Shown here one piece after another: positions 36,269-45,264 of a DNA stretch of 64,000 nucleotides; the first letter of the stretch is position 1; every line of letters starts with the position of its first letter. The stretch spans positions 1,160,501-1,224,500 of the forward strand of contig NZ_CP136684.1 of NCBI RefSeq assembly GCF_032921865.1, in the 5' to 3' direction. This stretch comes from Thalassospira lucentensis (GTDB lineage Bacteria > Pseudomonadota > Alphaproteobacteria > Rhodospirillales > Thalassospiraceae). The notes under the pieces are model-generated. The model saw only the letters and a program-made list of their open reading frames with translations. It was not told the origin of the DNA and did not search any database. A program made the translations under genes and the position numbers.

Positions 36269-36297
36269 GAATCTGATCCTGTATTCCAAATAGGGGA

Positions 36298-37470
36298 TTA
36301 GGCGGTTTCGCCAAAAAGCTCACGGCCGATCAACATGCGACGGATTTCGCTTGTTCCAGCACCGATTTCATAAAGCTTGGCATCGCGCAACAGGCGGCCG
36401 GTCGGATATTCGTTGATATAGCCATTGCCACCCAGCGTCTGAATGGCTTCAAGCGCCATCCAAGTTGCTTTTTCCGCAGCATAAAGGATCACACCAGCGG
36501 CATCCTTGCGCGATGTTTCACCACGATCACATGCCTTGGCAACTTCGTAAACATAGGCGCGGCAGGCATTCATTGTGGTGTACATATCGGCAATCTTGCC
36601 CTGCATTAGCTGAAACTCGCCAATCGCCTTGCCGAACTGTTTGCGTTCGTGAATATAAGGCACGACCACATCCATGCAGGCGCGCATGATACCGGTCGGG
36701 CCTGCTGCCAGAACAGCACGCTCGTAATCAAGGCCGCTCATCAAAACGCGGACACCGCCATTCAGATTGCCAAGAATGTTTTGCTCGGGCACTTCGCAAT
36801 CCTGAAACACCAGTTCACAGGTGTTGGAGCCCCGCATGCCAAGCTTGTCGAGCTTCTGCGCGGTCGAGAACCCCTTGAAACCTTTTTCAATGATAAAAGC
36901 CGTAATTCCCTTGGGACCGGCATCGATATCGGTTTTGGCATAAACCACCAGCGTATCGGCATCCGGGCCATTGGTGATCCACATCTTGTTGCCGTTCAGG
37001 ATGAAACGGTCGCCCTTTTTCTCGGCACGCAACTTCATCGATACCACATCCGAACCGGCCCCCGGCTCGCTCATGGCCAGCGCACCGACATGCTCGCCAC
37101 TCATCAGCTTCGGCAGATACTTTGCCTTTTGTTCGGCATTGGCGTTACGCTTGATCTGATTGACGCACAGGTTGGAATGGGCCCCATAGGAAAGAGCAAC
37201 CGAGGCCGATGCGCGGCTGATTTCTTCCATGGCAATCACATGTTCAAGATAGCCAAGGCCGGTGCCACCATCTTCCTCGGGAACCGTCATACCCAACAGA
37301 CCGAGATCACCAAATTTGCGCCACAGATCATTGGGGAATTCATTTTTCTCATCAATCTCGGCAGCACGCGGCGCGATTTCGGCCTCAGCAAAGGATGAAA
37401 CGGTTTCGCGGATCGCTTCTGCGGTCTCACCTAGATCAAATTTCAATCCGGGAAATTCGAAAAATGCCAT
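36298..37470 (-). CDS. ivd: Isovaleryl-CoA dehydrogenase
   Basis: FAD enzyme oxidising isovaleryl-CoA to 3-methylcrotonyl-CoA in leucine degradation; 390 residues. The C-terminal segment reads [11 protein letters not shown] with Gly-Ala where other acyl-CoA dehydrogenases have catalytic Glu, and instead a Glu is present in [14 protein letters not shown], the relocated catalytic base that marks isovaleryl-CoA dehydrogenases. Other motifs are [12 protein letters not shown] and [12 protein letters not shown]. It lies between a hotdog thioesterase and thiolase on one strand. The methylcrotonyl-CoA carboxylase genes usually nearby are absent from this window. Confidence 0.94.
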   Translation of the reverse strand: MAFFEFPGLKFDLGETAEAIRETVSSFAEAEIAPRAAEIDEKNEFPNDLWRKFGDLGLLGMTVPEEDGGTGLGYLEHVIAMEEISRASASVALSYGAHSNLCVNQIKRNANAEQKAKYLPKLMSGEHVGALAMSEPGAGSDVVSMKLRAEKKGDRFILNGNKMWITNGPDADTLVVYAKTDIDAGPKGITAFIIEKGFKGFSTAQKLDKLGMRGSNTCELVFQDCEVPEQNILGNLNGGVRVLMSGLDYERAVLAAGPTGIMRACMDVVVPYIHERKQFGKAIGEFQLMQGKIADMYTTMNACRAYVYEVAKACDRGETSRKDAAGVILYAAEKATWMALEAIQTLGGNGYINEYPTGRLLRDAKLYEIGAGTSEIRRMLIGRELFGETA

Positions 37471-37533
37471 GATAATTATCCTGCCCTAGAATGGAGTTCT
37501 GTTTGGTCACGGGTATAAGACCCGCTTGATGGT

Positions 37534-38001
37534 TTAAGCCGCTGCGTCGCCCAGAAGTTCTGGCGGCAGCTTCATCACTTTCAGTGTCTGAAGCGAAGTC
37601 GCGCACAGAACCGGTTCGCCATCCTTGCTGCCGAAAACATCAATGCGCGTAACAATAATCGACCTACCGCGCGAAACGACTTCACCCACCGCCCGCAATT
37701 CCTGCCCGATGCCCGGTGCAACGATATTAAGCTTGTATTCGATGGTCAGCATGCCCTGATCTTCGGCAACAAGGCTCCATCCGGCGAAACCGCCTGCAAT
37801 GTCCGCAAGCCCGGCAATCAGACCGCCGTGAAAATAGCCATTGTGCTGGATCAGATCGGCACGCGACGGAACCACAATCTCGACCCGCCCCGGCTTCACG
37901 TCGATGACCTCAGCCCCAATCGACAGATTGTAGGGTTGCTGACGAAACCGATGTCGGACTTCGACATCATAATTCGGATTTTGCGGCTCAAACTGTGCCA
38001 T
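37534..38001 (-). CDS. PaaI-family hotdog thioesterase
   Basis: Predicted acyl-CoA thioesterase of 155 residues with the single hotdog fold. The family motif is NGYFHGGLIAGLADIAGGFAGW, shown here in its two halves NGYFHGG and LADIAGGFAG; the conserved Asp lies in the helix. It is the first gene of the unit thioesterase-ivd-thiolase, with a 63-base gap to ivd, and a palindromic operator candidate lies about 93 bases upstream. The substrate is not known; medium acyl-CoA or phenylacetyl-type esters are common for the family. Confidence 0.88.
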   Translation of the reverse strand: MAQFEPQNPNYDVEVRHRFRQQPYNLSIGAEVIDVKPGRVEIVVPSRADLIQHNGYFHGGLIAGLADIAGGFAGWSLVAEDQGMLTIEYKLNIVAPGIGQELRAVGEVVSRGRSIIVTRIDVFGSKDGEPVLCATSLQTLKVMKLPPELLGDAAA

Positions 38002-38093
38002 TTCTCGGTCCTGTTCTGCCTGCGGCCATTCCGGCCCAATCTTTTTAATAACCGGGAATGACGGGTTGTGACGCGATTCCGTTTTAGTTTACG

Positions 38094-38109
38094 TTTACGT
38101 TAACGTCAA
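38094..38109. promoter_or_regulatory. Operator-like palindrome upstream of the thioesterase-ivd-thiolase unit
   Basis: TTTACGTTAACGTCAA is a 16-base palindrome with a single mismatch, preceded by another TTTACG half (38088-38093). It sits 93 bases before the thioesterase ATG. The ACGT-rich symmetry is like operators predicted for LiuR-type MerR regulators of leucine degradation genes; that link is from memory of such motifs and from the neighbouring ivd. Confidence 0.5.
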
Positions 38110-38191
38110 ATCAAATCCGCACAACTATACCGATTTATGATCGCAACAGGTCAGGTACCGGTTTTCAAAAGTTTTCTGGGATTAGCAGGGA

Positions 38192-39034
38192 TCAGTTTGT
38201 ACCCGCGCTCCAGCGGGAGATGCTGGCTTCGAGCATATCGGTCATCACGTCGTCGTTCACCAGCTTGAACAAGGCTTGCGCGATCCGACCGCGCAATGCA
38301 CCAGTATTGCATGGCGACTTGTGTGACATGGTCAGATACAGGCTTTCTTCACTGACCGGAACGTCGTAACTGCGGATGCCGTCAATATTTTCCCGCGCAG
38401 CAAAAGCTTTGCCGGGAAATTCTTCATAAATCAGATATTCGCCGCGATCACGATCCAGCATCTTCAGGCCCTGTTCCAGACTTGGGACTTCGCGGATCAT
38501 CAGGTTTTGGGCCGCGTAGGTATCAAACCCCTGACCAAAACTGTTATTGATCACGGTAAGACCTTCAAGCCCGCGAAGGTCCGACCACTGGCGATAATTG
38601 ATATCGATATTGTCCTTGGTCCAGATGACAGTGCGCGTCCCCTGAAATGCGGGATAAAAATAATCCATGTATTCGAGCCGCGGAACGGTGAAGAAAGCCC
38701 CGGCAATCATATCGATCCCGCCTTCGCGCATATGCTGCTGCACGCGCCCCCAGCTGCCGGTATTAACAACCTCGATCACGATACCCGCAGCTTCGCCAAC
38801 GCGCTGAAGAAAATCTGCTGCCGCGCCAATCAAATGATTGCTGCCATCTTCTGCTGGCCAGAGATAAGGCGGATAATCAGGATTTCCGGATGCCAGCAGA
38901 CGGGTACAATCGCGCCCGCCATCATCATTGACGGCAAGATGCTGCGATGCGTCGTGGGAATGCGCAATATTTGCCAGCAACAGTCCGGCAGCACAAACCG
39001 CCCCCGCAAACCCTGTCCGGGTTATAAATTGCAT
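38192..39034 (-). CDS. Periplasmic substrate-binding protein, amino-acid family 3 type
   Basis: Exported solute-binding protein of about 280 residues. A signal peptide (FAGAVCAAGLLLANIAHS) precedes a bacterial extracellular solute-binding family 3 fold, with GAAADFLQRVGEAAGI early and GGIDMIAGAFFTVPRLEYMDY in the hinge region. No permease or ATPase gene adjoins it. Orphan proteins of this kind can act as amino-acid receptors or scavengers. The ATG at 39034 has GGAGAG eight bases upstream; a GTG three codons earlier is the alternative. The ligand is unknown. Confidence 0.83.
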   Translation of the reverse strand: MQFITRTGFAGAVCAAGLLLANIAHSHDASQHLAVNDDGGRDCTRLLASGNPDYPPYLWPAEDGSNHLIGAAADFLQRVGEAAGIVIEVVNTGSWGRVQQHMREGGIDMIAGAFFTVPRLEYMDYFYPAFQGTRTVIWTKDNIDINYRQWSDLRGLEGLTVINNSFGQGFDTYAAQNLMIREVPSLEQGLKMLDRDRGEYLIYEEFPGKAFAARENIDGIRSYDVPVSEESLYLTMSHKSPCNTGALRGRIAQALFKLVNDDVMTDMLEASISRWSAGTN

Positions 39035-39184
39035 ATCCACCACTCTCCAACTGCATTATCGATCACACAGCGTCGATTGTTTTATGAAGTATGTAAGAAG
39101 GCACACGAACATATTCATCATACAGAATATGTTTTTTAGCACATTATCACAGACATTCTCCAACTGCGCGATGAGACAGAAACC

Positions 39185-39216
39185 AAAGAAGCCCCCGCAG
39201 AGCGGAGGCTTCTTTT
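39185..39216 (-). terminator. Intrinsic terminator downstream of the RNA helicase
   Basis: Stem AAAGAAGCC (39185-39193) with GGCTTCTTT (39107-39115 in the sense of the right arm at 39207-39215), plus inner CCGC/GCGG pairs and a three-base loop. It lies between the helicase stop and the binding-protein gene and can also stop plus-strand transcription (TTCTTTT). Confidence 0.7.
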
Positions 39217-39269
39217 AAAATCTTCAGATTTCCCGGATATTCCAGCCAGAGCCAGAAAGAGGAGATACC

Positions 39270-41090
39270 TTAGGCGGAACGGCGTTTCATGCCCTGGTTG
39301 CCACCACGGGCTTCACCACGGCCACCTTCGGCACGGCGCGGACGATCACTGAAATCACGACCGCGGGTATCGCGATCACGATTTTTGAAACCACGTTCAC
39401 CGCGCGGCTTGTCAGCAAAACGACGCTCGCCATCACGTGCCGGTGCACCTTCGCCACGCGGGCGGAAGTTGGTGCCACGATCCGTACGCTCGGTACGATC
39501 AGAACGCTCGGCACGATCCGGACGCTGATCGCTAGCAGCGCGGTCAAAACGCGGTTTGCGATCAAAACGGTCACCACCGCGATCATTACGATCCGAACGG
39601 GCCGGACGATCGCCACCGCGATCACCACGCGGCTGATCTGACTGGCCAAAACGACGACCACCGTCACGATCGCCACCAAAAGCACGACCGCCTTCGCGAT
39701 CACCTTCGAAACGGCGCGCACCATCACGGTCACCTTCGGCACGACGCGGACCGCCGAATGAACGGGCACCGTCGCGGGCGCCATCACGGCCACCACCAAA
39801 TCCACCGCGACCACCACGGCCAGCATCGCGACTACCGTCACGACCGCCGCCGAAACCGCCACGACCACGACCGCCATCACGACCACCGCCAAATCCGCCG
39901 CGACCACCACGACCACCATCGCGACCGCCGCCGCCCGACGAACGGGCAGGCGGAGCCGAATGGAATTCATGATCTTCGTCGATTTCAACCTGCTGGCCGA
40001 TCACGCGTTCAATGTTGCGCAAATGACGAACGTCACGCGGTTCGCAGAACGAAATCGCAATACCTTCGGCACTGCCGCGACCGGTACGGCCAATGCGGTG
40101 CACATAGTTTTCCGGATCGGTCGGCAGGTCATAGTTGATGACATGCGTGATGCCCGGAACGTCAATACCACGTGCTGCAACGTCAGTTGCGATCAGGACC
40201 GGGAACTGGCCATTACGGAAATTCCGCAGGATTTTCTGGCGAATACGCTGCTGCTTGTCACCATGGATGGCGTCGGTATCAACACCTTCATCGCGCAACT
40301 GGAACGAAAGTTCGTCCGCATCGGCTTTGGTTTTGGTGAAAACAAGTACGCGTTCGCTTTCCTGACGTTTCAGCAACTGAACCAGAAGCGAGGTCTTGTC
40401 GTGACGTTTCACGAACATGCCACGCTGGGTAACACGCTCGGTCACGCTGGACTGCGGCGCGGTTTCAACCTTAACCGGATTGTTCAACAGACGGTCGGTC
40501 AGATGTTTGACAGCCGGCGGCATGGTTGCCGAGAACATCACCGTCTGGTGCTCACGTGGCAGCACTTCGGCAACGGTCAGAACGTCTTCTGAGAAACCCA
40601 TATCGAGCATACGGTCGGCTTCATCAAGGATGAAGACTTCGATATCGTCGAAACGGATGGTGTTGCGTGACATATGGTCAAGCAGACGACCCGGGGTCGC
40701 AACCAGGATATCAACGCCACGGCGCAATTCCTGAATCTGCGGGCCCATCGGCGAGCCGCCATAAACAACGGAAGAAAACAGGCGAATGCCTTTTTTGAAA
40801 TCGCGCAGGCACTGTCCAATCTGATTTACCAGTTCACGCGTCGGCGCCAGAATAAGCGCGCGCGGCTGACCCGGTGCCGGGCGTTTCGGATTTTCGGCAA
40901 GACGCTGCAACAGCGGCAGGCAGAATGCGGCGGTTTTACCACCACCCGTCTGGGAAATCCCCATCAGGTCACGACCTTCAAGCAATGCCGGAATGGTTTT
41001 TGCCTGAATCTCGGTCGGTGCGGTGAAACCGGTAGCTTCAACGTTGCGCAGCAGGGGCTCGATAAGGTTGAGCCCTTCAAAATTAGTCAT
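39270..41090 (-). CDS. DEAD-box ATP-dependent RNA helicase with a long RG-rich tail
   Basis: RNA helicase of the RhlE/CsdA kind, about 606 residues. The core (residues 1-375) has GGGKT in place of AQTGSGKT-type Walker A (SQTGGGKTA), PTRELVNQIG, the DEAD box as LDEADRM, SAT, and the C-terminal ARGIDVPGI and HRIGRTGR. From about residue 400 to the end the chain is low complexity, with repeated GFGGGRDG(A/G)R units and then R/D/E-rich repeats, a basic disordered RNA-binding tail. The ATG at 41090 has AAGGA about ten bases upstream. Likely roles are ribosome assembly or mRNA decay, and cold adaptation. Confidence 0.94.
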   Translation of the reverse strand: MTNFEGLNLIEPLLRNVEATGFTAPTEIQAKTIPALLEGRDLMGISQTGGGKTAAFCLPLLQRLAENPKRPAPGQPRALILAPTRELVNQIGQCLRDFKKGIRLFSSVVYGGSPMGPQIQELRRGVDILVATPGRLLDHMSRNTIRFDDIEVFILDEADRMLDMGFSEDVLTVAEVLPREHQTVMFSATMPPAVKHLTDRLLNNPVKVETAPQSSVTERVTQRGMFVKRHDKTSLLVQLLKRQESERVLVFTKTKADADELSFQLRDEGVDTDAIHGDKQQRIRQKILRNFRNGQFPVLIATDVAARGIDVPGITHVINYDLPTDPENYVHRIGRTGRGSAEGIAISFCEPRDVRHLRNIERVIGQQVEIDEDHEFHSAPPARSSGGGGRDGGRGGRGGFGGGRDGGRGRGGFGGGRDGSRDAGRGGRGGFGGGRDGARDGARSFGGPRRAEGDRDGARRFEGDREGGRAFGGDRDGGRRFGQSDQPRGDRGGDRPARSDRNDRGGDRFDRKPRFDRAASDQRPDRAERSDRTERTDRGTNFRPRGEGAPARDGERRFADKPRGERGFKNRDRDTRGRDFSDRPRRAEGGRGEARGGNQGMKRRSA

Positions 41091-41465
41091 AAAGGAAAGT
41101 CCTTCAAAATCCGGTCGGCGCCATGTTCGCGCCATGATGTGCCTGCTCGACAGCAATAGCGACCGGTGCACGGCGATCAAGCCGCTGCTTCGGACCCTGC
41201 ATGAGAGGCATATGATGAGGCCATGACGTCATCACGTCATCGCCGCCCTCGCCTTTTCACACAGTTCCTGACAGCTCAATCTGCCCTACAAGCGAAGGAA
41301 TGAAGCGGGTGATACAGGCCCCTCGGAACAAAGTCAATCAATCCCTGCGCCGGGCAGCCATGCAAAAACGCATTTATCATTCCCATATGTAACACCGAAT
41401 TAATCTATCGATATCGAATTTGTGCGCATTATCGGCCGGTTACACAACATTCAAGGGGATGGACC
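41091..41465. other. Divergent intergenic region between the RNA helicase and the chemoreceptor
   Basis: This 375-base region holds promoters for both genes. A run at 41222-41240 contains the palindrome TGACGTCA (41224-41231) followed by a second CACGTCAT, and TCGATATCGA lies near 41407-41416. A long leader on the helicase side would be common for cold-regulated helicases. I find no RNA gene here. Confidence 0.45.
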
Positions 41466-43136
41466 ATGCGGTTTCGGGTTGTTACGGGGATTTTCTCAAT
41501 CCCGGCGATCTGCCTGCTGACGCTGATCGCGATTATCGCAACGGTGGCACTGAATTATCAAAGCAGCCTGCGAAACGGGAAGTTCGAACAGATCGAACAT
41601 CTGACCGAAGGTGCGGTCACAATCGTCAATGCATATATCGCCAAAGTTAAAGCTGGCGACATGGACGAAAATACCGCCAAGGCAGAGGCTCTTGCCCTTC
41701 TCAATGCCTATCGGTTCGATGGCGAGAACTATATTTATGCATCCGACTACAGCCATTGCATGGTTCTGGATCCTCTTAGCCCCGGTGACGTTGGCAAATG
41801 TAATCCCGACAGCAAAGTACGCCAAAAGATCGTCAGCACCGCCAAAGCCGGTGGTGGTGTCATCACCTATGAAACCAAAAAGCCGGGCGAAGGCGACCGC
41901 CTTATCGAAAAGGCGGCCTATGTCCGCCCGATCCCGGAGTGGAACTGGGCACTTGGCGCTGGCGTCTATATGGATGATGTTGCTGCAGAATTTCAGTCTG
42001 TTATGCAACGTATTGCGATCATTTCCGTCATCGCCATCATCATTGCGGGCGTTCTGTCCTGGTTCGTCGGGACCCGTATCACCAAAAGCATCGTGGGCCT
42101 GAACCGCTCCATCGCGACAATTGCCGAAGGCAATTATCAGGCACCGGTTGATACCGAGTCCAACTTTACCGAAATCGGCGATATGGCATCCGGCGTTCTT
42201 GCCCTGCGCGACAAATCCGCACAGGCCCAGCAGCTTGAAAAAGATGCGGCCCTCCAGAAACAGAAAGCCGAAGAAGAACGTCGTACCAATATCCGCAACA
42301 TCGCCAAAAAACTCGAAAGTGAAGTTGGCGGTATCGCCGGTGCCGTTGACCAGTCGGTTAAACGCAGTGGCGATCTTGCGATCAGCATGTCGCACAACGC
42401 CGAAGGTATTCTGGATCAAAGCCAGCAGGTCGCTTCTGCCGCCGGATCGGTGTCACAGAATGTCGACGCGGTTGCCGCCGCAACCGAGGAACTTTCATCC
42501 TCGATCACGGAAATCAACGTCCAGATTTCCCAGATGTCCAACACAGTCGAACGCGCAACACATGAAAGTCAAAGTGCATCAAATGATGTTGGCGGCCTGT
42601 CAGATGCTGTCGACAAGATCAAGGAAATCGTCAGCCTGATCAATGACATCGCAGGCCAGACCAACCTTCTGGCGCTAAACGCAACCATCGAGGCCGCCCG
42701 TGCTGGCGATGCCGGCAAAGGCTTTGCCGTTGTCGCAAGTGAGGTCAAGAACCTCGCCACCCAGACAGGACGCGCAACCGAGGAAATCGCAGCCCAGATC
42801 AACGGTATCGTCGAAGGCACAGAACGCGCTGTCACCGGCATTTCACGTGTGTCGGAAACCATCGACCAGGTTCGATCTGCCTCGACCGCCATTGCAGCCG
42901 CAATTGAGGAACAGGGCGCCGCGACGCAGGAAATTGCCGGCAATGCGAACCGCAGTGCCGATGGCGTGAAACAGATCTCCTACAGCGTCGATCAGACCAT
43001 GAAGAATGCGCAAAGCACGACAACCCACGCAGGCGATCTGCGCAATGCGTCCGAAGAACTTTCTTCACGTTCTTCGGAACTGACCCAGATCATTCAGCGA
43101 TTCTCAAACGACCTAGTCAAACAGGCCGAAAATTGA
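41466..43136 (+). CDS. Methyl-accepting chemotaxis protein with periplasmic Cache sensor
   Basis: Chemoreceptor of 556 residues. Membrane segments lie at about residues 8-30 and 183-205, enclosing a single Cache (sCache_2-like) sensor with [21 protein letters not shown] domain follows (about 205-260), then the coiled-coil signalling domain with the conserved tip [20 protein letters not shown], which contacts CheA and CheW. Methylation-helix glutamates surround it. There is no C-terminal NWETF-like pentapeptide. The ATG at 41466 has AGGGG seven bases upstream. The ligand is not deducible; sCache_2 sensors often bind small carboxylates. Confidence 0.93.
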   Translation: MRFRVVTGIFSIPAICLLTLIAIIATVALNYQSSLRNGKFEQIEHLTEGAVTIVNAYIAKVKAGDMDENTAKAEALALLNAYRFDGENYIYASDYSHCMVLDPLSPGDVGKCNPDSKVRQKIVSTAKAGGGVITYETKKPGEGDRLIEKAAYVRPIPEWNWALGAGVYMDDVAAEFQSVMQRIAIISVIAIIIAGVLSWFVGTRITKSIVGLNRSIATIAEGNYQAPVDTESNFTEIGDMASGVLALRDKSAQAQQLEKDAALQKQKAEEERRTNIRNIAKKLESEVGGIAGAVDQSVKRSGDLAISMSHNAEGILDQSQQVASAAGSVSQNVDAVAAATEELSSSITEINVQISQMSNTVERATHESQSASNDVGGLSDAVDKIKEIVSLINDIAGQTNLLALNATIEAARAGDAGKGFAVVASEVKNLATQTGRATEEIAAQINGIVEGTERAVTGISRVSETIDQVRSASTAIAAAIEEQGAATQEIAGNANRSADGVKQISYSVDQTMKNAQSTTTHAGDLRNASEELSSRSSELTQIIQRFSNDLVKQAEN

Positions 43137-43169
43137 TCCTTGCTGAAAACAGCCTAGCGCATAAATAAG

Positions 43170-43203
43170 AAAACGGGCCATTTCCTTTAGAATGGCCCGT
43201 TTT
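43170..43203. terminator. Bidirectional terminator between the chemoreceptor and pheA
   Basis: Perfect 13-base stem AAAACGGGCCATT (43170-43182) with its complement (43191-43203) and an eight-base loop, flanked by A and T runs on both strands, so it can stop both convergent transcripts. Confidence 0.92.
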
Positions 43204-43243
43204 GCTTATCTTATGACTGATCGCAAGAGGATTTTAACCCGAT

Positions 43244-44104
43244 CTATTCCGCCGGAAGATCATTTTCCCGACGGAAGGAATGGGATGGATAAACACCCAG
43301 AATGCGAACCTCGTGCGAGAAGAACTGGAGTTCCTCCAATGCATGACGCAGACCAAGCTGTTCGGGATGGGCTTCGACCTCGGCAAAGAACTGGGTCGCG
43401 GTGAAATGCCCCTCAACCATATAGCTTTCAAGCTTGGTCATGTTGATGCCGTTGGTTGCAAAACCGCCAAGGGCCTTGTATAGGGCAGCCGCAACGTTGC
43501 GGACGCGGAAGACGAAGCTTGTCACCACCGGCGTGCCGTCGTTGGCGATATCAAGCGGCTCGCGCGCCAGAATAATGAAACGGGTCGTGTTATGCTCAGC
43601 ATCCTCGACCTCGGTACGCAGCACATCAAGACCGTAGATTTCTGCGGCAAGTACCGGCGCAATCGCCGCAATGCTTTTATCGCCCAGATCAGCAACTTCC
43701 TTGGCACATCCGGCAGTGTCCGGACCAACAACGGTGTTCACGCCAAGTTCCCGACGGATTTTGCGGCACTGACCCAGTGCGTGAACGTGGCTTCGGATTT
43801 CCTTGATATCCGAAATCTTCGCCCCCGGAACCGCGACCAGCGCATGATTGATCCGCAGGAACGTCTCGCCAATGATATGCACACCGGAATCGGGCAAAAT
43901 GTGATGAACATCCGCCACGCGACCGGCCAGAGTGTTATCAATCGGGATCACAGCCAGATCGACATCGCCGTCGCGCAATGCACCAAATGCGCCCTCAAAC
44001 GTCCGGCAAGGTACAGTCGTCGCCCCCGGAAAGGCGCGCCGGGCTGCCTGATCGGAGTAGGCACCGTGCATTCCTTGAAAAGCGATACGTTGTTGGGCAG
44101 TCAT
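43244..44104 (-). CDS. pheA: Prephenate dehydratase
   Basis: Converts prephenate to phenylpyruvate in phenylalanine synthesis; 286 residues, without a chorismate mutase domain. The N-terminal part starts IAFQGMHGAYSDQAARR, and the catalytic TRF motif is in AEHNTTRFIILA. The C-terminal ACT domain (about residues 195-275) contains KLESYMVEG, the alphaproteobacterial form of the ESRP phenylalanine-binding motif, so feedback inhibition by Phe is likely. It lies 81 bases after kdsB on the same strand; kdsB-pheA beside a cytochrome c gene is a common alphaproteobacterial order. Confidence 0.96.
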   Translation of the reverse strand: MTAQQRIAFQGMHGAYSDQAARRAFPGATTVPCRTFEGAFGALRDGDVDLAVIPIDNTLAGRVADVHHILPDSGVHIIGETFLRINHALVAVPGAKISDIKEIRSHVHALGQCRKIRRELGVNTVVGPDTAGCAKEVADLGDKSIAAIAPVLAAEIYGLDVLRTEVEDAEHNTTRFIILAREPLDIANDGTPVVTSFVFRVRNVAAALYKALGGFATNGINMTKLESYMVEGHFTATQFFAEVEAHPEQLGLRHALEELQFFSHEVRILGVYPSHSFRRENDLPAE

Positions 44105-44185
44105 CTGGTTGTTTCCTGATATCTAATATGATTTCCATGTTGCATCCTGCGGCTTTACCGCCAGACAAAACATAGAAAAGCCTAA

Positions 44186-44926
44186 TTACGCGCCCAGCAC
44201 AAGTCGTGCGCGTTCAAGGTCTTCGGGAGTATCAACGCCAAGTGGGACGCCGTTCACAAGGGCAACTGCGATCACCATGCCGTTTTCAAGTGCACGCAAC
44301 TGTTCAAGCTTTTCACGCATTTCAAGTTCAGCAGGCGGAAGACTGACAAACCGGTCAAGCGCCGCCCGGCGATAGGTATAAAGCCCGATATGGTGATAAA
44401 GCGGCCCATCGCCATGGGGGGCTGTCGCGCGCGTGAAGTAAAGTGCGCGTGCAACCCTACCGGCACCAAAGGCGGCAACCGCCTTGACCACATTGGGATT
44501 GGTCCGTTCTTCTTCGCGCGTAATTGCGGCTGCCAGAGTCGCGATATCGACATTCGGATCGGCAAGTGGCTCGAACACCGCCCGAATATCTGCCGTATCA
44601 ATCGTCGGCAGGTCCCCCTGCACATTGACCACGGCATCATATTTTCCTTCCGGATCAAAGCTTTGCAGCGCCTGATGCACGCGGTCCGATCCGCTGGGCA
44701 GATCCGGATCGGTCAAAACAGCAATCCCGCCAGCCGCCGTAACGGCATCGACGATTTCCTGTTCGGCACAAGCCACGATAACCGGGCCGATTCCGGCCTC
44801 GGTGGCCCGACGCCAGACATGAACAATCATCGGCTCCCCGTGAATATCGGCCAACGGCTTGTTGGGCAGGCGTGTCGATGCCATGCGGGCAGGAATAACG
44901 ACAACGGGATTGCGCGGCGTAGTCAT
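44186..44926 (-). CDS. kdsB: 3-Deoxy-manno-octulosonate cytidylyltransferase (CMP-KDO synthetase)
   Basis: Activates KDO with CTP for lipopolysaccharide inner core synthesis; 246 residues. The nucleotide-binding start is [17 protein letters not shown], followed by [11 protein letters not shown] (metal-binding Asp) and YRRAALDRF, all typical of KdsB. The ATG at 44926 has GGAGG about eight bases upstream; the open frame extends upstream but is not part of the family. Divergent from the cytochrome c gene. Confidence 0.97.
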   Translation of the reverse strand: MTTPRNPVVVIPARMASTRLPNKPLADIHGEPMIVHVWRRATEAGIGPVIVACAEQEIVDAVTAAGGIAVLTDPDLPSGSDRVHQALQSFDPEGKYDAVVNVQGDLPTIDTADIRAVFEPLADPNVDIATLAAAITREEERTNPNVVKAVAAFGAGRVARALYFTRATAPHGDGPLYHHIGLYTYRRAALDRFVSLPPAELEMREKLEQLRALENGMVIAVALVNGVPLGVDTPEDLERARLVLGA

Positions 44927-45264
44927 CTTGGGCCTCCGGATTGGCTTGATCCTGCTTTGATCTCGCGCAAAGCGCGTGTCTGATGACCTGTGCAAGAAAC
45001 AATGGCTTGATTCGGCGGGACAATAGCCGGTTTTGGGGATTTTGCGAAAGACGGAATTGAATATGACGAAGGTCTATCTCGTCTGTTTTCGCCTTTGTGT
45101 TTAAGAAAGGTTGATGCAAATCTCTGAAACGTATAGTTTTCCCTCCGACCGGTCTGACCTGCTGTCGCATGCGCGCTCTTGTGATCTTTAAGAGCGTTTT
45201 GGGGGCGCATGGGTCAGCTGTTAAAAAAGAAACCTGAGAGTGATTAGGCTGTAGGGATCCCGTC
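44927..45264. other. Intergenic region between kdsB and the cytochrome c gene, with a terminator-like hairpin
   Basis: This 338-base region holds promoters of both divergent genes. On the plus strand a hairpin CGCTCTT (45174-45180) and AAGAGCG (45190-45196) is followed by TTTT, 65 bases before the cytochrome ATG. It could be an attenuator in the cytochrome leader or just sit in front of the promoter. I see no coding sequence here. Confidence 0.45.

Noticed and set aside
39287-39988. A 233-codon Val/Ala-rich open frame on the minus strand
   Set aside because: It lies in another frame of the RG-rich helicase tail, whose codon periodicity keeps alternative frames open; the composition is nonsense-like and there is no ribosome site.
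41224-41231. TGACGTCA as a cAMP-response type element
   Set aside because: That meaning applies to eukaryotic regulators; here it is only a palindrome that might bind an unknown bacterial protein.
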